Source: an uncultured Clostridium sp. (GTDB lineage: Bacteria > Bacillota > Clostridia > TANB77 > CAG-508). Taken from it: a stretch of DNA of 58,540 nt. Each line of letters begins with the position of its first letter. The stretch's first letter is position 1. The notes below the pieces were generated by a model. It made no database searches. It worked only from the letters and a program-made list of their open reading frames with translations, and had not been told where the DNA came from. The stretch covers positions 35,358 through 93,897 of the forward strand of contig CANSMW010000008.1 in the NCBI GenBank assembly GCA_947648215.1. Direction: 5' to 3'. The translations under genes were made by a program, and so were the position numbers. This document shows positions 40,090-50,489 of the stretch, piece by piece.

Positions 40090-40689
40090 ATGCAATACAG
40101 GAAGAAAATTGAAAAAACTTCCAGTATTGCATTGACACCAGAAAAAAGTTCTGGAATTGAAAATATTGTAACAACGCATGATGAAATATATAAAGCAATG
40201 GTGAAAATAAATGCTGCAAGCCCTGCTACAAAAGAAGTTACAGATTATAGAGCTGCAATATGGAAAGGATATAATTTAGTAAAAGAAAAACAAATTATCA
40301 ATACAAATATCATTGTAAAAATACAAGAAAAACTAGAGCATAACCAAGCAGGAATTAGGAGTACATTAGGAACAGTAATAAAGAATACAGCAATGGATGA
40401 AGTTGTATATACTCCACCACAAGAAAAAACTGAAATATTAGTTATGAAACATGAACTAAGAGATAAAAGCAAAATATATTCGAAAGAACTTTTAGAAGCG
40501 TTATTCTTCGAATTCTACACAAAAATACCATATATACAAGAGCAATTAAAGGTTTCCGATAAAACAGCTCAAAAATATTTGGATACATTAGTAGAACTAG
40601 GATTTCTAACATCCGAAAAAATAGGGAGGGAAAGAATATACAAAAATGAAAGACTATTCAAGATAATTAAAGAGGCAGATAGGGAATAG
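40090..40689 (+). pseudogene. Fic-family protein with the catalytic core deleted
   Basis: The first 120 residues (IALTPEKSSGIENIVTT, TKEVTDYRAAIWKGYNLV, NQAGIRSTLGTVIKNT, DEVVYTPPQ) match the N-terminal region of Fic/DOC proteins. The text then jumps straight to the C-terminal winged helix (KIYSKELLEALFFEFYTKIPYIQEQLKVSDKTAQKYL). The HPFxDGNGR motif and surrounding core, roughly 150 residues, are absent through an in-frame deletion, and the N-terminus may be short. Probably a non-catalytic relict. Confidence 0.75.
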
Positions 40690-40723
40690 TAACTACGAAA
40701 ACAAGTAGTTGCTATTTTTTGTT
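40686..40723 (+). terminator. Terminator after Fic remnant
   Basis: AGTAACTAC and GTAGTTGCT arms are followed by ATTTTTT. Confidence 0.75.
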
Positions 40724-40729
40724 GCCTAG

Positions 40730-42210
40730 ACGATTACTTCTTAGCGTAATCATATGTCGAAATAACTATACCTTATATAAAGGCAAATTTGCCAAATTAA
40801 TTGACAATCAAGTGAAATGTAATGATACATTAATAGAGGATTTTTCAAAAAAGGATGATTTTCCACGGAATAGCAATATCAGTTGATATGTTAGATACAG
40901 GAGTGGATGTTCCAGAAGTCGTTAATTTAGTATTTTTCAAACCAGTAAAATCGAAAATTAAGTTTTGGCAAATGATAGGAAGAGGAACAAGACTTTGCGA
41001 AGACTTATTTGAAATAGGGAAAGACAAAAAAAGAATTTTATATTTTTGATTATTGTAGAAACTTTGAATTCTTCCAAGTAAATGAAAAAGGAAAAGAAGC
41101 CGTATCTAGTGTTAGTCTTACAGAAAAAATATTTGGATTTAAACTTTTGATTTAATCGTCGAATTACAGAATATGCAATATCAATCGCAAGAAGAACTGA
41201 AACAATATAGAGAAGGTTTAATCGGTGAATTTATGGAAGAAATTGCAAAACTAAATAAAGATAGCTTTATAGTGAAAGCAAAATTATATGATATTGATCG
41301 ATTTTCAAAAAAAGAAAATTGGAACTACTTATCTATATTAGATGTAACGCTTATAAAAGAAAATATCATACCAATTCTACTTGCGTCAGATGAAAATGAA
41401 GATGCTAAGAAGTTTGATAATTTATTATATAGTTTACAAGTAAAAAGGCTAAATCATCAAAAAACAAATAGGATAGAAGAAAATATTTCCAGTTTGGTAG
41501 CTGAATTGGAAAAATTGGGAACCATACCAAAGGTAGTAGAAAAACAGGAATTAATTATAGAAGTGGCAGAAAACCATTATTTAGCAAGAGCAGGTTTTTT
41601 TGATATTGAAAAAGTAAGAAAAGAATTAAGAGGATTCATTCAATACATAGACCCATTCAAAAAAACACCAATCGATTCTGATTTTGAAGATAAATTAATG
41701 GAAATAAAGGAAGAAAATGTACATTTAAGTAGTGTAAGCGACCTTACAAATTATAAGAAAAAGTTAAAGAACTATTTCAATAGTAATATAGATAATATTG
41801 CTATTTGGAAAATAAAACAAAACGAAAAGATAAATGAAATAGAAAAGGAAGATTTGCAAAGAATTTTATTTGAAGAACTTGGAACTAATAAAGATTTTGA
41901 AAATGAATATGGAAATAAAAGTGTAGTAGAGGTAGTAAGAAATCTTGTAGGCTTAGATCCGGCCACTGCAAGTGAAATTTTTTCTAAATATATAAATGAT
42001 AATAGACTAAATATGAAACAGATTCACTTTGTTAAATTACTAATTGATTATGTTGTAGAAAATGGAACCATTGATATGATTGCATTAACAGAGGATCCAT
42101 TTCGATCGGTAGGAGAGGTTGGAGAATTGTTTGAAGATAATATTAATACTTTTATGCAAATAAGAAAGGATATAGAAAGTATTAATGAGAATGCTAAGAA
42201 ATTGGCGTAG
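40730..42210 (+). pseudogene. Type I restriction (HsdR-like) subunit, C-terminal remnant
   Basis: Retains helicase motifs V and [23 protein letters not shown] and [15 protein letters not shown], then a long C-terminal helical region to 42210. The 5' two thirds are missing. The first segment joins by a CGG +1 site (C40866; [10 protein letters not shown]). Two further breaks are ordinary indels: one extra A in the A7 run near 41030 (expected [16 protein letters not shown]) and one missing base near 41148. The mixture shows that the CGG site predates decay or is neutral, while the other lesions are true mutations. Confidence 0.8.
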
Positions 42211-42320
42211 ATAGAGTATATAGAAATGAAAGCATAATGTATGAATATACTGGAAGACAAATACGTAAGAAGTAAAGAAAATTTAAAAAAGAATTAGAGG
42301 ATTAATTATTAACCCTCTAA

Positions 42321-42345
42321 TTTATACAACTCTTACGATAGGCTC
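42321..42345. repeat. 25-base motif shared with 17244-17268
   Basis: The bases match the motif in the integrative element at 23 of 25 positions, ending CTTACGATAGGCTC, and here too it follows a small hairpin (AGAGG/CCTCT). Possibly the end of a mobile element. Confidence 0.5.
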
Positions 42346-42361
42346 GAAGTAAATTAAGAGA

Positions 42362-42935
42362 TTATTTTTTTCTTTTTGCAAATTCCTGTAACACCCATAC
42401 TAATTGGATTTTCTCAGCTTTTTGTACTTTGGCAGACAAAGTCCCAGGCGTATCGTCTGGCTCTACTTTTACCTTAGTTTGCTTTATAATATTTCCCTTA
42501 TCGTATTCATTATTGACATAGTGAAGTGTTACTCCACTATATTCTTCTTTTGCTTCGATAACAGCCCTATGAACATTCATGCCATACATTCCTTTTCCAC
42601 CAAATTTCGGAAGAAGAGAAGGGTGCGTATTAATAATGGTATATTTTTCTAATAAATGATTTCCAATCATTCGTAAATATCCTGCTAGTACAATTAAATC
42701 CACAGGATATTTTTGTAATTCTATTTGTAGTTCTTCATCTATTTCTTTTGTTGTTTTGGCTTTTATAACATAGGTGGCAATACTAGCATTTTTAGCTCTT
42801 TGTAGGGCATAGGCATCCTCATTGTCAGATACAACAAGACGAATAGTAGCTTCTAAATTTTTATTTTTGATTGCATCAATGATACTTTGTAATGTGGTTC
42901 CATTACCGTGAGGCAAATACGACTAAATTGTACAT
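42362..42935 (-). CDS. purN: Phosphoribosylglycinamide formyltransferase PurN; one CGG +1 site
   Basis: Transfers a formyl group to GAR in purine synthesis; 190 residues from ATG 42935 (minus), preceded by GAAAGGAAGG. Skipping the C at plus position 42908 yields MYNLVVFASGNGTTLQSIIDAI, the standard N-terminus. Active-site elements: NTHPSLLPKFGG (Asn and His) and the Asp in YDKGNIIKQ. Without the shift the start and the phosphate-binding SGNG loop are lost. Divergent from purF. Confidence 0.93.
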
Positions 42936-43003
42936 AAAAAATCCTTCCTTTCTTAAGAATACACAAACAATATATCAAAAACCAAAAAAATTTACAATAG
43001 CCT

Positions 43004-43043
43004 CTATACTTTTTATCAAATTTCCGTTATAATAAAAGTATAG
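43004..43043 (+). promoter_or_regulatory. purF promoter -10 inside a perfect inverted repeat
   Basis: CTATACTTTT (43004-43013) and AAAAGTATAG (43034-43043) are perfect 10-base inverted arms 20 bases apart, enclosing TATAAT (43028-43033). Candidate operator of a repressor for purF or the divergent purN. Confidence 0.55.
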
Positions 43044-43107
43044 TGTGCGAAAAATGATGAAAATGAGAGAAAAAAGACAAATTTTGGTACAAGGGAGTGC
43101 AAAAACG

Positions 43108-44526
43108 ATGTTTCGTAAATTAAAAGAAGAATGTGGAATTTTTGGAATGTATTCTATACAAAATGAAGAAGAGCTAGCACAAGTGATTTGTGCGGGTCTT
43201 TCTAGTTTACAACATAGAGGAGAAGAGGCTTGTGGAATTGCGGTAAATAGTGGAGGAGTGGTTTCTTACCATAAAGATGTAGGACTTGTCTCAAATGTAT
43301 TTAAGCCACATATTTTAGATACGTTACCAAAAGGAAAAATGGGTATTGGACATGTTCGTTATTCTACCACAGGAGCGCCCAAAAAAGAAAATGCACAACC
43401 AATTGTAACAAGATATGCGAAAGGAAATCTTAGCATAGTTCATAATGGAAACCTAACCAATGCAATGGATTTAAAAGAAGAATTACAAAATGCAGGTGCA
43501 ATTTTCAATTCAACCAGTGATACAGAAGTGATTGCCTATTTAATTGCGAGAGAAAGATTAAAAACTCATAGTGTAGAAGAGGCGGTAAAAAATGCAGTAA
43601 AATATATAAAAGGAGCTTATTCCTTATTGGTAATGTCTTCTAAAAAGCTAATTGCACTAAGAGACCCACAAGGATTTCGTCCTTTGTGCATGGGGAAATT
43701 AGGAGATAATATAATATTTGCTTCTGAAAGTTGTGCCTTAGATACCATTGGAGCGGAATTTATACGAGATGTAGAGCCAGGAGAAATGGTGATTGTAACT
43801 GATAATAAGGTAAGTTCTGAATTTTATGCCAAGGAAAAAAATGATGGACTATGTATTTTTGAATATATTTATTTAGCAAGACCAGATTCCACCATTGATG
43901 GCTTAAATGTTCATAAATTCCGTAAAGAAGTAGGCAAGTATTTAGCAAGACAGGCACCTGTTGATGCAGACATTGTAGCAGGTGTACCAGATTCTGGAAA
44001 TGATGCAGCACTTGGCTATTCTAAAGAATCGAAAATACCATATGATATGGTATTTGTAAAAAGTAAATACATTGGAAGAACGTTTATCCTTCCAACACAA
44101 GCACAAAGAAAAAGTAAAGTAGCTTTAAAATTAAACCCAATTAAAGAAAATGTAAAAGATCGAAAAATTGTATTAGTAGATGATTCTATTGTAAGAGGAA
44201 CAACAATTACTAGAATCGTACAAACCCTAAAAAAAGCGGGAGCAAAAGAGGTACATTTACGTATTGCTTCTCCTGCCTATACTGATATTTGCTATTTTGG
44301 AACCGATGTGGCAAGCAAGGAAAATCTAATTGCGAATAATAAAACTGTAGAAGAGATTAGAAAAGAAATTGGAGCTGATTCATTAGAGTATTTAAGCATG
44401 GAAAGCCTATTAGAAATTGCAAAAAAATCGAATCGAACGGGATTTTGTACAGGATGTTTTACAGGAATTTATCCAATTTCTGTACCAGACGAAATACAAA
44501 AAGACCGTTTTGAAAAAATATTTTAA
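43108..44526 (+). CDS. purF: Amidophosphoribosyltransferase PurF
   Basis: First step of purine synthesis. ATG 43108 with AAGGGAGTG upstream gives a short propeptide before the catalytic Cys in KEECGIFGMYS, as in Bacillus-type PurF; an upstream in-frame GTG would add 21 unlikely residues. The glutaminase domain contains GHVRYSTTG and SLQHRGEEACGI; the PRTase loop is VLVDDSIVRGTT. The C-terminal FCTGCFTG Cys residues suggest an Fe-S cluster type. No CGG. Confidence 0.95.
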   Translation: MFRKLKEECGIFGMYSIQNEEELAQVICAGLSSLQHRGEEACGIAVNSGGVVSYHKDVGLVSNVFKPHILDTLPKGKMGIGHVRYSTTGAPKKENAQPIVTRYAKGNLSIVHNGNLTNAMDLKEELQNAGAIFNSTSDTEVIAYLIARERLKTHSVEEAVKNAVKYIKGAYSLLVMSSKKLIALRDPQGFRPLCMGKLGDNIIFASESCALDTIGAEFIRDVEPGEMVIVTDNKVSSEFYAKEKNDGLCIFEYIYLARPDSTIDGLNVHKFRKEVGKYLARQAPVDADIVAGVPDSGNDAALGYSKESKIPYDMVFVKSKYIGRTFILPTQAQRKSKVALKLNPIKENVKDRKIVLVDDSIVRGTTITRIVQTLKKAGAKEVHLRIASPAYTDICYFGTDVASKENLIANNKTVEEIRKEIGADSLEYLSMESLLEIAKKSNRTGFCTGCFTGIYPISVPDEIQKDRFEKIF

Positions 44527-44542
44527 ATTTTGTAAAAATAGG

Positions 44543-44571
44543 TTGCAATTTGTAAATTGGCATGATAAACT
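44543..44571 (+). promoter_or_regulatory. pyrG promoter
   Basis: TTGCAA (44543-44548), 17-base spacer, TAAACT (44566-44571). Confidence 0.55.
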
Positions 44572-44592
44572 AGTTGTATCGAAGAAAAGAAT

Positions 44593-46269
<1,677 letters not shown>

Positions 46270-46277
46270 AGGTAAAA

Positions 46278-46862
46278 ATGAAAAGTATTATTATAGCAGG
46301 AATTGCTAGAGCAGGAAAAACTACAGTTTGTGAAGAACTTTGCAAAAGAGGATATAGTCATTTTACATGTGATAGTCTAATTTATAGTTTAGAACATGTA
46401 TTTCCGGAACTTGGAATTAATCAAGAAGAAACAACAGAAGGTGTACAGAAAACTAGCAAAAACTTTGCTCCATTATTACTTACCTTAGCAAAATGTATAG
46501 AGGAGGAATATTTACCATATCCAGTTGTATTTGATGTATATCAATTTATGCCAGAAGATTATATGAAATATATGAAAACAAAGGATATTAGTGCTTATTT
46601 TTTAGGATATCCAGATATTTCACTAGAGGAAGAATTTAAAATTTTAAGAGAAAATAAAGCCAAAAGAGAATATACACAAGAATATTCCGATAAGTATTTG
46701 AAAAAATTGATAAAACAACGAATTAACGAAAGCAAATTTATTAAGGAAGAGTGTGAAAAATATAGGTTACCATTTATTAATACAAGTTATAATCGTGAAG
46801 AGAAGATTAGCGAATTAGTTGACAGGATTTTAGAGGACGTAAAAGGAAGTTCTACTATGTAA
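46278..46862 (+). CDS. P-loop nucleoside/nucleotide kinase-like protein
   Basis: 194 residues, eight bases after pyrG and probably cotranscribed. Walker A is GIARAGKTT; the layout (DSLIYSLEHVFPELG, then VFDVYQFMPEDY, then a basic lid-like segment) fits small AAA/adenylate-kinase-like ATPases that act on small molecules. The substrate is not identifiable. Confidence 0.65.
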   Translation: MKSIIIAGIARAGKTTVCEELCKRGYSHFTCDSLIYSLEHVFPELGINQEETTEGVQKTSKNFAPLLLTLAKCIEEEYLPYPVVFDVYQFMPEDYMKYMKTKDISAYFLGYPDISLEEEFKILRENKAKREYTQEYSDKYLKKLIKQRINESKFIKEECEKYRLPFINTSYNREEKISELVDRILEDVKGSSTM

Positions 46863-46888
46863 GAAAATAGCATATAATAAAAAGAAGA

Positions 46889-46918
46889 TGTACCAGTAAA
46901 ACACTGGTACATTTTAAT
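46889..46918 (+). terminator. Terminator before groESL
   Basis: TGTACCAGT and ACTGGTACA arms around AAAAC, then TTTTAA. Confidence 0.85.
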
Positions 46919-46950
46919 TGTGAAAAATATGTGAATTTTAGCAAACAGTA

Positions 46951-47007
46951 TTGACAATTGCTAATAAAAGGTATACAGTATTAGCAGTCAAGCAAATAGA
47001 GTGCTAA
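46951..47007 (+). promoter_or_regulatory. groESL promoter with CIRCE operator
   Basis: TTGACA (46951-46956), 17 bases, TACAGT (46974-46979), followed by TTAGCAGTC-N9-GAGTGCTAA (46981-47007), the CIRCE inverted repeat with one mismatch in the left arm. HrcA repression of the chaperonin operon is expected. Confidence 0.92.
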
Positions 47008-47043
47008 AATGAAATAAGCAAATTTTAAAGGAGGTAAAAAGTC

Positions 47044-49082
<2,039 letters not shown>

Positions 49083-49111
49083 TTGAAAAAGTCTCCATAA
49101 TGTAGTATAAT
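49083..49111 (+). promoter_or_regulatory. Promoter of small acidic protein gene
   Basis: TTGAAA (49083-49088), 17-base spacer, TATAAT (49106-49111), directly after the groEL stop. Confidence 0.7.
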
Positions 49112-49154
49112 AATGTTATAGAAAACAAATAAATGTAGAGTAAAGGAGATTAAA

Positions 49155-49277
49155 ATGGAAAAGAAAAAATGCTTATTATTACGGTTATGGGATGCTTTCA
49201 TCGAGGCCATGAGGTTACCTGATGAAGATGACGACTATTATGAACTGGATGAGAATGATGAGGATTTTATCGAATAG
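49155..49277 (+). CDS. Small acidic protein; contains the only CGG that seems not to shift
   Basis: 40 residues from ATG 49155 with AAAGGAG, its own promoter and a strong terminator. The sequence has a hydrophobic/basic start (MEKKKCLLLRLWDAFIEAM) and an acidic tail (DEDDDYYELDENDED). In-frame CGG at 49182-49184 would be Arg-10. If it shifted, an 18-residue peptide ending SSRP would result. The well-formed acidic tail argues for the unshifted reading. Codons such as GCC, GAC, CTG and ATC are more GC-rich than in its neighbours. No family recognised. Confidence 0.6.
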   Translation: MEKKKCLLLRLWDAFIEAMRLPDEDDDYYELDENDEDFIE

Positions 49278-49296
49278 GTATGTGTTTAGTCTATTA

Positions 49297-49341
49297 CAAA
49301 AAGAGGGGCGTTCTTTTAAGAACAAGTGCCCCTCTTTTTTT
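49297..49341. terminator. Bidirectional terminator
   Basis: AAAAAGAGGGGC and GCCCCTCTTTTT arms enclose a GTTCTT/AAGAAC inner stem, flanked by A and T runs; serves the small acidic gene and the convergent Gly/Cys-rich gene. Confidence 0.85.
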
Positions 49342-49359
49342 GATGGTTTGCTAAGTTAA

Positions 49360-49503
49360 TTAGCAACATCCACCACATCCACCGCCGAAGCCGTTTCCAC
49401 CGCAACAACAGCAAAGAATTAAAATAACAATGATTATCCAAATGCAACCGTCTCCACCGAAACCACAGCCACATCCGCATCCGCAACCTCTGTTTTCTGG
49501 CAT
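49360..49503 (-). CDS. Gly/Cys-rich small membrane-type protein
   Basis: 47 residues from ATG 49503 (minus), after GAAAGGGGGG. Layout: MPENRGCGCGCGCGFGG, one hydrophobic helix IWIIIVILIL, then CCCCGGNGFGGGCGGCC. It resembles short Gly/Cys-rich YjcZ-type sporulation peptides of Firmicutes. All GGN codons are read in frame; CGG triplets here are out of frame (TGC GGT, TTC GGC). The paralogous gene just upstream shares the Cys-helix-Cys plan. Confidence 0.65.
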   Translation of the reverse strand: MPENRGCGCGCGCGFGGDGCIWIIIVILILCCCCGGNGFGGGCGGCC

Positions 49504-49559
49504 AATCTTTCCCCCCTTTCGCATGTGAAATTTACTTTTCTGTTTAAGGGTAAGATTTG

Positions 49560-49668
49560 CTAGTTGCATTTACATCTACCAGTATGGCAGTTGTTTCCAC
49601 AGTTACCGAAACAATAGTAAGAATAAGATAATGAACCACAAAATCTCACTATTACAACAATTTCTCAT
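49560..49668 (-). CDS. Cys-rich 35-residue peptide; one CGG +1 site
   Basis: ATG 49668 (minus) has a strong RBS, GGGGAGGTTAC. Read plainly it ends at TAA right after a CGG codon, giving 21 residues. Skipping the C (plus position 49608) extends it as LLLFGNCGNNCHTGRCKCN to TAG at 49560. The result, MRNCCN, a hydrophobic helix and a Cys-rich tail, parallels the next gene on the strand, supporting the shift. It was only recognisable through the CGG rule. Confidence 0.6.
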
Positions 49669-49828
49669 AATTAAGTAACCTCCCCATAAAGAACTAAGTT
49701 TTTTGTTCTTTCGTATGGTATATATTATTCTTTTTTAAAAAAAGTGTTACAAAATTGAAAAAAGTACTTGTAATGGAATAATAGAATGTGGTAAGATAGG
49801 CTTACGAAATGAAAAAGGAGGTGGAAAT

Positions 49829-50290
49829 ATGAGTGAAGCACTAGCAATCGAAATACTAAATAAGCTTGATAAAGTAATTGATACACAAGAAAAAATGAAA
49901 CAAGATATTAGTGAATTAAAAGAAAACCAAGGAAGAATGCAAGAAGATATTGCGGAATTAAAAGAAAACCAAAATAAGATGGAACAAGTTATGCTAGAGC
50001 AACAAGAAAAACAAAAAGAAATGTTCCAAACACAACTTATTATGATTGAAGATATTAGAGAACTAAAAGAAAATCAAACTACGATGATGAAAGATATCAG
50101 TATGTTAAAGACAAATCAAAAGAAAATGATGAGGAGCATTAACACATTAAAAAGAAATCAAAAAGACATAAAAAGAGATATTCGTTTGTTACAAAAAGGG
50201 CAAGAAAAACTAAATGACAGAATTGATGCGGTATTAATGGATGTTGATGTAATTGATGAAAAAACGAAAAAAATGCAGGCAGTGATTTAA
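49829..50290 (+). CDS. Coiled-coil repeat protein
   Basis: 153 residues; ATG 49829 after AAAGGAGGTGG. Almost entirely coiled coil with repeats of ELKENQxxMxxDI spaced about 14 residues apart. No membrane segment or enzymatic motif. Function unknown. Confidence 0.65.
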   Translation: MSEALAIEILNKLDKVIDTQEKMKQDISELKENQGRMQEDIAELKENQNKMEQVMLEQQEKQKEMFQTQLIMIEDIRELKENQTTMMKDISMLKTNQKKMMRSINTLKRNQKDIKRDIRLLQKGQEKLNDRIDAVLMDVDVIDEKTKKMQAVI

Positions 50291-50489
50291 GTTCGATAGA
50301 AGAAAAGTAAGAGACTTACTTTTCGTTATTTCAAAAAGTTTACTACTCGTAAATTTATTTAAAAATCAAAAACAAATTAAAAAATCATTCATGAAAAATC
50401 AATAAATTATTCCAAAAAACTATACAAAAAATAATAATAAATGATATAATCCATATAAAGTGAAGAATTAGAAAGAAGAGGATATTGAT

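Noticed and set aside
42211..42361. A tRNA or small RNA gene between the restriction remnant and purN
   Set aside because: Only a short AGAGG/CCTCT hairpin and the shared 25-base motif are present; no cloverleaf or promoter could be drawn.
43045..43107. PurF starting at GTG 43045
   Set aside because: It would overlap the inverted-repeat promoter region and add a non-conserved extension; ATG 43108 has proper spacing and places the catalytic Cys correctly.
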